Shown in pieces: positions 19,084 through 27,347 of a DNA stretch of 64,000 nucleotides (position 1 is its first letter; each line of letters starts with the position of its first letter). The stretch covers positions 1,230,001-1,294,000 of the forward strand of contig NZ_JBBOYW010000001.1 of the NCBI RefSeq assembly GCF_038008325.1, written 5' to 3'. The translations under genes and the position numbers were made by a program. Origin of the DNA: Lysinibacillus sp. FSL K6-0232. Its GTDB lineage: Bacteria > Bacillota > Bacilli > Bacillales_A > Planococcaceae. Under the pieces are notes generated by a model. The model saw only the letters and a program-made list of their open reading frames with translations. It did not search any database and was not told where the DNA came from.

Positions 19084-20092
19084 GCTCTTCCTCCTTATGT
19101 AGTGGAATTTTAACCTCCACAATTGTCCCTTCTCCCGGCACTGATACAATTTTATACGTACAGCCAATTTCAACTGCTCGCTCTGCAATATTTTGCAAGC
19201 CGTAGGAGGTTGATTTATCTGCCTCCACATCAAAGCCTGAACCATTATCTTGAATACGTAAAATGGCTAAATCATCACGGGCAATAAGCAACAATTCTAC
19301 TTCACTAGCCTTTGCATGGCGCAATGTATTAGAAAGAGCCTCCTGTGCGATACGGAATAAATGGTCTTCCTCTGCCTTTGTTAAAGCCATTTCCTCTAGC
19401 TCATATTCAATATGGAAGTAAACCTTTTGCTGAAGCTCAATAATTAGCTCCTCTAAGCCTTGTGCCAATGTTTTATTGTGCAGGGCAACAGGTCGTAAAT
19501 GTAGCAATAAGGCACGCATTTCTAACTGTGCCTGCTGTACAATCTTTTCCACCTGTTTCAGGCTCGTTGCGTTTTCTTCGTTTTCAGTTAAAGCAGAAAG
19601 CAGCATGGAGGCTGCGAATAATTGCTGTGATACAGAGTCATGTAGCTCTCTAGCTAGACGCTGGCGCTCCGCAATAATGCGCTCCTGAATAATTTTATCA
19701 TTCGCCTCTGCTCGTTCATTGGATAGGCGCTGTAAGCTTTTACGCTGCGTATCAATTAATGTACTTGTTTGTTCAATAGCTTTTTTGAATGACTTTGGAA
19801 GGCCTTGCTTTTTAGGCAGTACAAAGTCAGGCTCGATTAACTGCTTGATTACCCGTGTTGCCTGTGCCTCTCGTGCACGAGCTGTCATACTTATCCAGCT
19901 TGCAATGAGTAAGCTAAGCACAAAAAGACTAAGCACAATAATACCACCAAAAGGAATATTATCATACTGCTGCTGCCATAAAGGCTCCCATGTTTTTTCA
20001 TCTGGATTTCCCCAAATAGCAACAAGCAGACCAAAAGTAGCGCTCATTAAAATAAAGAATAAGGTAAATAATCTCGAGATAAAGGCAATCAT
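19055..20092 (-). CDS. liaS: Envelope-stress sensor histidine kinase LiaS
   Basis: 345 residues, with two N-terminal membrane helices (about 7-27 and 48-68), a short extracytoplasmic loop and a coiled linker. The HisKA_3 dimerisation motif [16 protein letters not shown] contains the phospho-His. HATPase_c follows with [13 protein letters not shown] and DNGSGFD. The small sensory loop is typical of intramembrane-sensing kinases, which rely on LiaF as accessory inhibitor. Overlaps liaF by 4 bp and liaR by 29 bp. Confidence 0.94.
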   Translation of the reverse strand: MIAFISRLFTLFFILMSATFGLLVAIWGNPDEKTWEPLWQQQYDNIPFGGIIVLSLFVLSLLIASWISMTARAREAQATRVIKQLIEPDFVLPKKQGLPKSFKKAIEQTSTLIDTQRKSLQRLSNERAEANDKIIQERIIAERQRLARELHDSVSQQLFAASMLLSALTENEENATSLKQVEKIVQQAQLEMRALLLHLRPVALHNKTLAQGLEELIIELQQKVYFHIEYELEEMALTKAEEDHLFRIAQEALSNTLRHAKASEVELLLIARDDLAILRIQDNGSGFDVEADKSTSYGLQNIAERAVEIGCTYKIVSVPGEGTIVEVKIPLHKEEEHDDSSAYSG

Positions 20093-20781
20093 TTACGTAG
20101 CACCTCCAAATCTCCAAGCCATGTTGCTACATGAATAACGAGTATCCGCTTCGCATCCTCAGGGTTTCCATCAGAAAAGCTAATGCTTTCATTTACTATA
20201 CGTTGAGGTCCTACATGCAAGCAAGTAAGCTCACCAAATAGTGTTGTATAGTGCAAACGGAACGGTATTTCATAAGGAAGATAAATTTGCACTTTGCCGA
20301 TTCCTTGACGAATAGTAATAAAGCTAGTGCCAGTCGGTAAGATTGTTTGCGTTGTATCAATGGTAATATCACCCGCAAGACGCTGAACTTGCACATCTTG
20401 CCATTTGTATGCTTCAGTCGGCGCTGACATTGTGCCAATTAAATCACTTTTCGTTGTAGGGAGGGGCTCAAAAAGCTCTGCACCAACTACTTTAGGCTCA
20501 TTTTCTCGTTGTAAATATTGATAAAGCATATATAAAGGTATCGAAATAATAAATAAACGTAAGCTCCACATCGTGAACAAAGCAATGGCAATGAAGAAAA
20601 TTCCTGTCCATTTAAAAAAGCGAATTTTTTTGGAAAAGCTTAAATAAAGCAGTACAGCTCCAATTAATAAACAAAATGCACCACCATTATTAAAAACGGT
20701 TAGCTCCACAAAGATGAGTAAAAAGAAGCATAGCACCCAAAATGTAAGCTTATTAGTTGTGAAATTTTGCAAGAGGGTCAC
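20089..20781 (-). CDS. liaF: LiaF inhibitor membrane protein
   Basis: 230 residues: four hydrophobic segments in the first 90 residues, then a soluble beta-rich domain (about 115-228) as in LiaF/VraT, with an IRQGIGKVQIYLPYEIPF segment typical of the LiaF C-terminal family. LiaF keeps LiaS off in unstressed cells. Annotated from a GTG at 20781 which has a GGAAGG site very close; a TTG at 20772 has better spacing and could be the real start. ATGA overlap with liaS. Confidence 0.9.
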   Translation of the reverse strand: MTLLQNFTTNKLTFWVLCFFLLIFVELTVFNNGGAFCLLIGAVLLYLSFSKKIRFFKWTGIFFIAIALFTMWSLRLFIISIPLYMLYQYLQRENEPKVVGAELFEPLPTTKSDLIGTMSAPTEAYKWQDVQVQRLAGDITIDTTQTILPTGTSFITIRQGIGKVQIYLPYEIPFRLHYTTLFGELTCLHVGPQRIVNESISFSDGNPEDAKRILVIHVATWLGDLEVLRK

Positions 20782-20805
20782 CCTTCCTTCTACATAATTG
20801 TATAG

Positions 20806-20868
20806 AGAGGGAATGGGTCCCTCTAGTGTGAAACGTGAAAGAATGCGCCGTTTGAAAGTAGGCGCATT
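20806..20868 (-). terminator. Two hairpins between liaH and liaF
   Basis: AATGCGCC/GGCGCATT (20842-20868, 11-nt loop) and AGAGGGA/TCCCTCT (20806-20824, 5-nt loop) lie in the 104-bp gap; only weak T tracts follow. They would let liaIH mRNA accumulate while part of the transcripts read into liaFSR, as expected for LiaH, which is needed in large amounts. Confidence 0.5.
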
Positions 20869-20885
20869 GCTTCCATTATACCATG

Positions 20886-21524
20886 TTATTTATTTTCAAT
20901 TAGCAACGGTGAATTTTCTTCTGCTGCTTTTTTTTCTAATTCTGCCAGTCTTGCCTCAAAAGTTGTTACTTCATGATCTTTATCGATTTGGTAAGCCAAT
21001 TTATCAATGTAAGATTCTAAATCCTCAAAGTTTGTTTGATTGTTTTTAGCAATCATACCGTCCATTTGATGGTGGGCGCGTGTAACATTTTCCTTACCCA
21101 TCAGCTGTAATTGGCGTACTTTCATATCTTTAATTTTATGCTTCATTGTTTCAAATTTGCGCTCTAGCTCAAAGTATTCACGTGTACTTGACTCAATGCT
21201 TGCTTGCAATGTATGGTTACGAGCTGTATAAGCTGTTACTTCATCTGTTGCGAAATCAATTAAATCTTGCTCACCACTAGTTTGAGCCAAAGCCAGCTGT
21301 GCTTCACGTTTTGCCAGTATATCTGCATTTTGCTTATATTCTTGCTCAAGCTTTTCTTTTAATTGCCCTTGTCGCTCTAATAATTTTCCTGTTTGCTCTG
21401 TTTGCTTTTCTGCTTCACGAATATACTGATTTAGCATCGCAATTGGATTTTTTTGTTCCTTTTTATCAAATAAGTGGTGTAAGTCTGCCTCTACTGTATA
21501 TCTAAAACGTTGAAATAAATTCAT
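20886..21524 (-). CDS. liaH: PspA/IM30-family membrane stress protein LiaH
   Basis: 212 residues, nearly all coiled coil with heptads (about 25-180), beginning MNLFQRFRYTVEADLHHLFDKKE, as in LiaH and PspA. It forms large oligomers that shield the membrane under cell-envelope stress. AAGGAG is 9 nt from the ATG at 21524; the ATG at 21530 is too close. It follows liaI by 9-15 bp. B. subtilis has liaG between liaH and liaF; it is missing here. Confidence 0.93.
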   Translation of the reverse strand: MNLFQRFRYTVEADLHHLFDKKEQKNPIAMLNQYIREAEKQTEQTGKLLERQGQLKEKLEQEYKQNADILAKREAQLALAQTSGEQDLIDFATDEVTAYTARNHTLQASIESSTREYFELERKFETMKHKIKDMKVRQLQLMGKENVTRAHHQMDGMIAKNNQTNFEDLESYIDKLAYQIDKDHEVTTFEARLAELEKKAAEENSPLLIENK

Positions 21525-21539
21525 ATTCATTCTCTCCTT

Positions 21540-21896
21540 TTATTTTGTTAAGTTTGACCATTCTTTTTCAAAGTTTGTAAATGGGTCTTCTTCTTTTTTA
21601 CCTTCAAGTGTAGGAATGTTTACATCTTCGCCATTCCATTTTTTATAGACAACATAAACAATAGCAATAGCCGCAAGACCAATCATTGCTGGGATGTTTG
21701 AGATTGCTGATAGCACACCGATTAGACCAACTGTAAACCAGAAGATTTTACCGAATGTTGACTTGCTTGCAATATAGAAGTGCATCCCAAGTGCAACAAA
21801 TAATCCAGAGAATAGTAACCCTGCCAGCGGTCCGATTAAGGCAAGTGCAACACATGCTGCGATGATGCCTCCTGTTAATAATAGAAATTTTTTCAT
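21540..21896 (-). CDS. liaI: LiaI-like membrane anchor of LiaH
   Basis: 118 residues with three or four membrane segments in the first 85 residues and a charged cytoplasmic tail ending FTNFEKEWSNLTK, similar in type to the FDDEWEEFLKK tail of B. subtilis LiaI. LiaI is the membrane anchor that recruits LiaH. The promoter lies upstream (on the minus strand a GATAAT -10 near 21945 with a CGAGTCCGTTTTA sequence just before it and no real -35, as expected for an activator-dependent promoter). Confidence 0.8.
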   Translation of the reverse strand: MKKFLLLTGGIIAACVALALIGPLAGLLFSGLFVALGMHFYIASKSTFGKIFWFTVGLIGVLSAISNIPAMIGLAAIAIVYVVYKKWNGEDVNIPTLEGKKEEDPFTNFEKEWSNLTK

Positions 21897-21929
21897 ATGT
21901 TTTAGCTCCTTTCGTTTGTACCTTTATGT

Positions 21930-21985
21930 TACCGATTTATGAGATTATCTAAAACGGACTCGAAATTGATTTTGCACTAGGTCTT
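21930..21985 (-). promoter_or_regulatory. Probable LiaR-dependent promoter of liaI
   Basis: Minus strand: CGAGTCCGTTTTA followed directly by GATAAT (5 of 6 to TATAAT), no recognisable -35. Consistent with activation by LiaR, but I cannot verify the operator against the experimentally defined sequence. Confidence 0.35.
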
Positions 21986-22147
21986 GAGGCTGAGAACTTT
22001 CTAAGCGGCTAGGAAAGAGGAGATTTTTAACTGAAACTAGAAGCTTTTCGACAAAAATAGAAGATAGCTTCCTCCTCCATTTGACAAATTAACAGCATTG
22101 GATGAGCTATACTAATGGAAAAGAAACTGAGCGAAGGAGGATTTCTG

Positions 22148-22573
22148 GTGAGAACCTATTCTATATATAAGATAAAAGAAGAGCATTTAACATTTATTTT
22201 TGGCAGAGAGCGCAAGTTGTTGGAAATGATGCAAGGCTGTGAAGACGCCAATGAGAAATCCTTGAAGGAGCTTGCATATATATGTGAATCCATGCATTTC
22301 GATGATATTGCAAGAATGCTAGAGCAGCAACTTGATTCCAAATATGCACATTTAGAGAAGACCCGTAATGCTTTGTTTTTAGAACATCCGATAAAAGGAA
22401 AAATGGCGATTTATTTAGTTGATCGAAAGATTTGCGTATATTGTGAAGGATCACGAATGCTAGATTTGGATTTATTTCAGATGCTTGCGAAAATGAGTGA
22501 ACGCTTTATTGCTTTTAATAAGCAGGAAAATGAGTGTGGGTGGTTAAAGCCAATGAAGTATACAATGCATTAG
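22148..22573 (+). CDS. sirA: Sporulation inhibitor of replication SirA
   Basis: 141 residues. It starts like SirA (RTYSIYKIKEEHLTFIFGRE) and ends with the GWLKPMK motif corresponding to GWLNPVK in B. subtilis. SirA binds DnaA domain I at the start of sporulation and blocks new replication. GTG start at 22148 with GGAGG at 7 nt; the ATG at 22115 is in frame but lacks a site. Followed by yneF as in B. subtilis, although here the lia cluster lies between tkt and sirA. Confidence 0.88.
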   Translation: MRTYSIYKIKEEHLTFIFGRERKLLEMMQGCEDANEKSLKELAYICESMHFDDIARMLEQQLDSKYAHLEKTRNALFLEHPIKGKMAIYLVDRKICVYCEGSRMLDLDLFQMLAKMSERFIAFNKQENECGWLKPMKYTMH

Positions 22574-22672
22574 GAAAATTCACTACAATATATAGTAACA
22601 CGCTATTATTTCATGTATAATGGTGCGTGGAGAGTTTTTTCTCGGTATATTGTAGTGGAGGAGGTTGGTTGT

Positions 22673-22891
22673 ATGCCTACATGGGGCTGGATTATTATCG
22701 TAATTATCGCATTAGCAGCGGGCGCGGCACTTGGTTTCTATTTCGCTCGTCAGGCTATGATGAAATATTTAAAAGAAAACCCACCTATTAATGAGCAAAT
22801 GATTCGTATGATGATGGCGCAAATGGGTCGTACGCCGTCTGAAAAGCAAGTACGTCAAATGATGGCACAAATGAATAAATTCCAAAAATAG
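22673..22891 (+). CDS. yneF: UPF0154 membrane protein YneF
   Basis: 72 residues: one N-terminal membrane helix (WIIIVIIALAAGAALGFYFAR) and a conserved cytoplasmic tail (PPINEQMIRMMMAQMGRTPSEKQVRQM), the defining UPF0154 sequence. GGAGGAGG precedes the ATG at 22673. Function unknown; conserved in Bacilli. Closed by a terminator at 22909. Confidence 0.93.
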   Translation: MPTWGWIIIVIIALAAGAALGFYFARQAMMKYLKENPPINEQMIRMMMAQMGRTPSEKQVRQMMAQMNKFQK

Positions 22892-22908
22892 TTGGAATAA
22901 CACAGTAG

Positions 22909-22944
22909 CTGTTTAGAAAGAGTTCTTTTCTAAGCAGTTTTTTT
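22909..22944 (+). terminator. Terminator of yneF
   Basis: CTG-t-TTAGAAA, short loop, TTTCTAA-g-CAG, then TTTTTTT. The tandem repeat of 22949-23032 begins directly after it. Confidence 0.85.
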
Positions 22945-22948
22945 ATGT

Positions 22949-23032
22949 GGAAATAGAAGTGGTGGATAGAGCCATGAGAGTGACGGATAGAACTGTGAAA
23001 GTGACGGATAGCATTCTCAAATTGACGGATAG
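22949..23032 (+). repeat. 21-bp tandem repeat, array A (4 units)
   Basis: GGATAG recurs at 22964, 22985, 23006 and 23027, exactly 21 bp apart. The conserved core is AAAGTGACGGATAG, with 7 variable bases between cores; the first and last units are the most degenerate. It starts 5 bp after the yneF terminator and lies upstream of luxS. Arrays B (33689-33757) and C (52480-52527) share the core, period and position. Confidence 0.85.
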
Positions 23033-23117
23033 AGCGTTCAATAATGGGACATCCTTTCGCTTTTTTATTTAAAACTCGTTATAATAATTGAGAGTATGTG
23101 AAAAGGGGTTGTCCACT

Positions 23118-23588
23118 ATGACAAAAGAAAAAACAAATGTAGAAAGCTTTGATTTGGATCACACAAAGGTAAAGGCTCCGTATGTGCGTTTAGCGGGTGT
23201 GAAAACAGGAAAAAATGGCGATGAAGTGTATAAATATGATATTCGCTTTAAACAGCCGAACAAAGAGCATATGGAAATGCCTGCATTACATTCCTTAGAG
23301 CATTTATCAGCGGATATTATTCGTAATTATTCCGATCATATTGTGGATTTTAGTCCAATGGGCTGTCAAACAGGCTTCTATGTATCATTGATCAATCATA
23401 ATGATTATGAGGATTTATTAACTATTTTAGAGAAAACCTTTACAGATGTAACAAAGGCAACCGCAGTACCTGCCTGCAATGAAGTGCAATGTGGCTGGGC
23501 AGCTAGTCATAGTTTAGAGGGTGCACAAGTATTAGCACAAGAGTTTTTAGCAAAGCGCGATGAATGGCATATTGTTTTTGCAGAATAA
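23118..23588 (+). CDS. luxS: S-ribosylhomocysteine lyase LuxS
   Basis: 156 residues. It cleaves S-ribosylhomocysteine to homocysteine and the AI-2 precursor DPD in the activated methyl cycle. The metal site HSLEH (His58, Glu61, His62) with Cys125 and the catalytic Cys83 (MGCQTGFY) are all present. The start at 23118 follows AAAGGGG; the in-frame GTG/ATG region from 23088 is not part of the family. Monocistronic, with a terminator at 23600; no S-box or T-box was found in its leader. Confidence 0.97.
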   Translation: MTKEKTNVESFDLDHTKVKAPYVRLAGVKTGKNGDEVYKYDIRFKQPNKEHMEMPALHSLEHLSADIIRNYSDHIVDFSPMGCQTGFYVSLINHNDYEDLLTILEKTFTDVTKATAVPACNEVQCGWAASHSLEGAQVLAQEFLAKRDEWHIVFAE

Positions 23589-23599
23589 AAAATGGAAGA

Positions 23600-23632
23600 A
23601 ACCTTGCCGAGCTTCAGCAAGGTTTTTTATTT
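23600..23632 (+). terminator. Terminator of luxS
   Basis: AACCTTGC, 9-nt loop, GCAAGGTT, TTTTATTT. It overlaps the approach to the convergent gene ending at 23636. Confidence 0.9.
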
Positions 23633-23635
23633 GCC

Positions 23636-24613
23636 TTAAAAATGAAATGGGATCACATTGGATGAGGAGGAAGCATCTTGGTTAATTTTTGGGTAAATAA
23701 AACTTTCTAAAAAATCATGAATTAAATCTTCGTATTCATCCATATTTTCATTAAAGGATTGGGCATGCGCACCTGTATCAAATAGCTTTAATTTTTTAGG
23801 GCCTGTTTTTTTATTGTATAAATCCAGTGACATTGATGCTGGTATAAATGCATCTGGAATACTATGGATAAAAAGCACAGGCTTTTGGATGCGCGTTACG
23901 GCTTCAGTGGGTGTAATACTTCTGAGGGAGTAACCATCACGTATACGTACAAAAAAATCGGCAAAGCGAACGGGGATAATGGAGCCATACTTAAATTCAG
24001 TTTTGGCAATCTGCTTCAACAGCATTGAGAAGTCAGAAAATGCACAGTCAGAAATATAAAAATCAGCACCATCTTCTACTGTTCCAGCATAAAGTAGCAT
24101 TGTTGCAGCGCCCATTGATTCACCATGAATACCTAGAATAGCGTCCTCGCCAATCATCGCCTTCACGGTTTTGATAACGGCATCGAGGTCGTATTTTTCA
24201 TAGTGACCATAGCTTGTTGTTTTGCCGCCTGATTCGCCATGACGACGATGGTCAAAAATAACGGAATTATAGCCAAGCCGCTCAAATAAGCGAGCATATT
24301 TCACAGAGTTAATTTTATTTTCGGTAACACCGTGACAAATAATGATGGTGTTATTGGTTTGTAAAGGCTGAAACATAATACCTCGAATCGTATAGCCATT
24401 GGGTGAATCAATATTGAGCTCGCATTTCAAATTCTTATTGTACCAAGCTTCATCAAAGCGCTTGGCAGTCGTTTCCCGTTCACGAACAAAGTCAGGGTCT
24501 TTTTGCTGAATGTACATTAATTTATTAGAAAGCGCAAAGCCGAACAGCCCTGTTGCTGCTGCAGCTAGCGTTGTTGTAATACCTGAGAATAAAAGCATCT
24601 TCTTTTTTTTCAT
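23636..24613 (-). CDS. Alpha/beta hydrolase (YqkD-like)
   Basis: 325 residues with an N-terminal membrane anchor (about 6-28) and an alpha/beta-hydrolase domain: oxyanion segment IIICHGVTENK, FDHRRHGESGG, nucleophile elbow GIHGESMGA, and acid/His near HSIPDAFIP and GAHAQS. The start at 24613 has GGAGGTG. Its place before thiolase, yqkE-like, AKR and nudF corresponds to B. subtilis yqkD. Probably faces outward or is membrane-attached; substrate unknown. It diverges from the thiolase gene. Confidence 0.88.
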   Translation of the reverse strand: MKKKKMLLFSGITTTLAAAATGLFGFALSNKLMYIQQKDPDFVRERETTAKRFDEAWYNKNLKCELNIDSPNGYTIRGIMFQPLQTNNTIIICHGVTENKINSVKYARLFERLGYNSVIFDHRRHGESGGKTTSYGHYEKYDLDAVIKTVKAMIGEDAILGIHGESMGAATMLLYAGTVEDGADFYISDCAFSDFSMLLKQIAKTEFKYGSIIPVRFADFFVRIRDGYSLRSITPTEAVTRIQKPVLFIHSIPDAFIPASMSLDLYNKKTGPKKLKLFDTGAHAQSFNENMDEYEDLIHDFLESFIYPKINQDASSSSNVIPFHF

Positions 24614-24819
24614 ACTAAAACACCTCCACATGCTGTTCCTTATTTGTAATGTTCCCAACTGAAATTGTTTAAAACACGACAACATTTTACAATAACTTTA
24701 GCAAAACTGCGATTATTTCTATTATCGAAAAACAGCAAAACATTTGTTAAACTATACATATCTGCTAATAGCATATGCATGCAGTGTTGATTTTGAACGG
24801 GGAAAAGGGGAGAATAGAC

Positions 24820-26004
24820 ATGACAAATGAGGTAGTAATTGTAAGTGCTGTGCGGACAGCAATTGGCTCATTTCAGGGCACATTAAAGGATGTACCAGCA
24901 ACAGCTTTAGGAAGCATTGTCATTAAAGAGGCATTAGCACGTGCAGGTGTAGCAGGCGAGCAGGTTGATGAAGTGATTATGGGGAATGTTTTATCGGCTG
25001 GGCTTGGACAAAATCCAGCGCGTCAGGCAGCCATTAAAGCTGGCTTACCACAGGAGGTATCGGCTTTAACAATTAATAAAGTATGTGGCTCTGGTTTAAA
25101 AGCCGTTCATTTAGCAGCACAAGCTATTATGGCAGGAGATGCTGATATTATTGTAGCAGGTGGCTTTGAAAATATGAGTCAAGCACCGTATGTCTTAAAA
25201 AATGCGCGAGAAGGCTTCCGTATGGGCGATCAAAAGGTCGTGGATACAATGATTCATGATGGTTTATGGTGCGCTTTTAACGATTATCATATGGGCATTA
25301 CAGCAGAAAATTTATGTGATGCTTATCAAATTTCACGCGAGGAGCAAGATGCTTTTGCAGCGCGTTCACAGCAACGTGCAGAGGCGGCAATTGCTGCTGG
25401 GAAATTTGAGGATGAAATTGTTCCTGTAGCAATTCCACAGCGCAAGGGAGAGCCCATTTTATTTAATAAGGATGAATTTCCACGTGCAGGTGTTACGGCA
25501 GAGTCATTAGCAAAGCTACGACCAGCCTTTAAAAAGGAAGGCTCAGTAACAGCAGCGAATGCTTCAGGCATTAATGATGGCGCTGCGGCGGTTGTCGTTA
25601 TGTCGAAGGACAAGGCACAGGAGTTAGGTCTTCAACCAATGGCACTAATTGCAGCAAATGCAAGTGCAGGCGTTGATCCTGCGATTATGGGAACAGGTCC
25701 TGTGAAAGCCGTGCAAAAAGCATTAACAAAAGCAGCAGTAGCATTAGAGGATATTGAGTTAATTGAAGCAAATGAAGCGTTTGCAGCACAATCGATTGCT
25801 GTAGATCGTGAATTAGGCTTTAATCATGATAAACTAAATGTAAATGGGGGTGCAATCGCTCTTGGACATCCAATTGGTGCAAGTGGTGCTCGAATTTTAG
25901 TGACACTCTTGTATGAGATGCAAAAGCGTGATGCCAAAACGGGCTTAGCCACATTATGTATAGGTGGTGGACAAGGCGTTGCAACAGTTGTGAAGCGCCC
26001 TTAA
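24820..26004 (+). CDS. Acetyl-CoA C-acetyltransferase (thiolase)
   Basis: 394 residues. Catalytic Cys in [11 protein letters not shown] (about 89), [16 protein letters not shown] with catalytic His (about 350) and the second Cys in LCIGGGQG (about 380). The NEAFAAQ motif is also present. It condenses two acetyl-CoA or thiolyses acetoacetyl-CoA; a biosynthetic AtoB/ThlA type is likely from the length and motifs. The start at 24820 follows AAAAGGGGAG; sequence upstream is not part of the family. Followed 22 bp later by the yqkE-like gene. Confidence 0.93.
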   Translation: MTNEVVIVSAVRTAIGSFQGTLKDVPATALGSIVIKEALARAGVAGEQVDEVIMGNVLSAGLGQNPARQAAIKAGLPQEVSALTINKVCGSGLKAVHLAAQAIMAGDADIIVAGGFENMSQAPYVLKNAREGFRMGDQKVVDTMIHDGLWCAFNDYHMGITAENLCDAYQISREEQDAFAARSQQRAEAAIAAGKFEDEIVPVAIPQRKGEPILFNKDEFPRAGVTAESLAKLRPAFKKEGSVTAANASGINDGAAAVVVMSKDKAQELGLQPMALIAANASAGVDPAIMGTGPVKAVQKALTKAAVALEDIELIEANEAFAAQSIAVDRELGFNHDKLNVNGGAIALGHPIGASGARILVTLLYEMQKRDAKTGLATLCIGGGQGVATVVKRP

Positions 26005-26026
26005 TGTCAATAAGAAGGTGAATGCA

Positions 26027-26293
26027 ATGGGAAAGAAACGAAAACAACAGCAACGTACAGATAATAGCATAACAGCTAGCTTGCCAGAGCAAAAGGCAGT
26101 GACATTAGCCGATCAGCTAGGAGGCGATGTGCTTGCTAAATTAAAGGCAACGAAGCAGGATTTAACAGCAAAAGAGCGTGCAGCAGAGGAAGAACGCCAA
26201 GCACAACTGGCGTTTGAACGCAAGCAACGTGAAAAAAATAAATCCTTTGAAGAACTGCTCAACGAATATGGCGACAAAGGGTCGAAGTATTAA
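26027..26293 (+). CDS. YqkE-like small charged protein (DUF3886 type)
   Basis: 88 residues, very hydrophilic: basic KKRKQQQR start, then a long Lys/Glu/Gln-rich helix and an FEELLNEYG-like end. Consistent with the YqkE/DUF3886 family, and the syntenic place between YqkD-like and YqkF-like genes agrees. ATG at 26027 with AAGAAGGTG upstream. No known function. Confidence 0.7.
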   Translation: MGKKRKQQQRTDNSITASLPEQKAVTLADQLGGDVLAKLKATKQDLTAKERAAEEERQAQLAFERKQREKNKSFEELLNEYGDKGSKY

Positions 26294-26295
26294 GC

Positions 26296-26820
26296 ATGCT
26301 GACAAATCAACAGCAAGTTGCACAGTTTTTAAAGCATGCTATAGTTGAAGACATTTATGAACAATTTAATGTGCTTGTTTGGATTGATTGGCGAGAAGCT
26401 GAAGAAGATGTAATTGCTTACTTTAATGAACAGTTGCCTATAACAGACCAAATAGCTTGTAAAATAGCTGAGATCGATAAGCCTAGAGGTGTGGATATTG
26501 TGCTAACCTCTCAAGAAAAAATGATGACGATTCCCTTTGCCGATGACCGAACAGATCGAGATAGCGCTATTCGAGCGATGCAGGATATGCTCTCTCCTCG
26601 CTATCAAATTCGTTGGTTTATGGAATCATTAGGCGATGATACATTGGCTTTTGTATTGCTGCCAGCTAGACAATGGAAAGAACTAGAGCAGCAATTTGGC
26701 AAGCGTAAAGTAGATTATTATTTTCAGCCAGTAACAAATAGCAGTGTGATGTTTGAACTGGATATAGATGAAGTAATGGCATATATACAGCAGAGAGATA
26801 CAGAACGACCAAATATTTAA
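26296..26820 (+). CDS. Uncharacterised cytosolic protein
   Basis: 174 residues; I do not recognise a family. It is acidic, without signal peptide or membrane helices, with aromatic-rich segments (FNVLVWIDWRE, RYQIRWFMES) and a mixed alpha/beta look. It starts 2 bp after the YqkE-like stop with no good ribosome binding site of its own, so translation is probably coupled. It is not a member of the usual yqk cluster of B. subtilis. A perfect terminator follows. Confidence 0.7.
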   Translation: MLTNQQQVAQFLKHAIVEDIYEQFNVLVWIDWREAEEDVIAYFNEQLPITDQIACKIAEIDKPRGVDIVLTSQEKMMTIPFADDRTDRDSAIRAMQDMLSPRYQIRWFMESLGDDTLAFVLLPARQWKELEQQFGKRKVDYYFQPVTNSSVMFELDIDEVMAYIQQRDTERPNI

Positions 26821-26868
26821 AAAAGTACGAGAAATCCATTTATTAATAAGTGATTTCTCGTACTTTTC
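26821..26868. terminator. Bidirectional terminator
   Basis: AAAAGTACGAGAAATC pairs perfectly over 16 bp with GATTTCTCGTACTTTT. A and T runs on both sides let it serve the gene ending at 26820 and the convergent VanZ gene ending at 26871. Confidence 0.93.
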
Positions 26869-26870
26869 AT

Positions 26871-27347
26871 TTATAGCTTATTGCTTTGAGAAGTCTTCCG
26901 TATTTTCTTGAATGCTACAATGACGCCAACAAATAGAATAGCTCCAGCCGTATCAACGAGTACATCATGGGCGCTCATGGTGCGACCTGGTGTAAAGCTT
27001 TGGCGAAATTCGTCCAAGATAGCGATAATGGCAGTTCCAGCAATGGCAACACCTGCTGCAAAGCTTCGTTTGCCCCATGCAAAATAGATAGCAAGAGCGA
27101 TACACCCAAAGCCAATAAAGTGCGTTAATTTTCGAATTAAAAATTCGATAAATGGAAAATAGCCACGTTCTTCAATTGAAACAACCGTATCCCAATAAGG
27201 AATTTTTAATAGAGCTAGCTGTTTTTCAAAAGGCTTATCAGCTAATAGCTCCTCTAGCTCTGGTAGGATACTTTGCTGCTCATAGGTCATGCTGGAGCAA
27301 ACTACTAATATGCTTAGAAAAGCAATGAAGATAAGCCATTTTTTCAT
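26871..27347 (-). CDS. VanZ-family membrane protein
   Basis: 158 residues with an N-terminal helix and three further membrane segments. The VanZ signature is seen as RKLTHFIGFGCIALAIYFA and ILDEFRQSFTPGRTMSAHDVLVDTAGA. VanZ relatives confer low-level teicoplanin resistance or modify the envelope; the exact role here is unknown. It overlaps the 3' end of the aldo/keto reductase gene by 4 bp, so they are co-transcribed. Confidence 0.88.
   Translation of the reverse strand: MKKWLIFIAFLSILVVCSSMTYEQQSILPELEELLADKPFEKQLALLKIPYWDTVVSIEERGYFPFIEFLIRKLTHFIGFGCIALAIYFAWGKRSFAAGVAIAGTAIIAILDEFRQSFTPGRTMSAHDVLVDTAGAILFVGVIVAFKKIRKTSQSNKL

Noticed and set aside
22949..23032. CRISPR-like array
   Set aside because: The period is 21 bp with 14-bp cores and 7-bp variable parts, only 3-4 units per site, three sites, and no cas genes. 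Spacers of 7 bp are far too short.
23033..23117. S-box or T-box riboswitch before luxS
   Set aside because: The leader is short, dominated by the repeat array, and has none of the conserved blocks.
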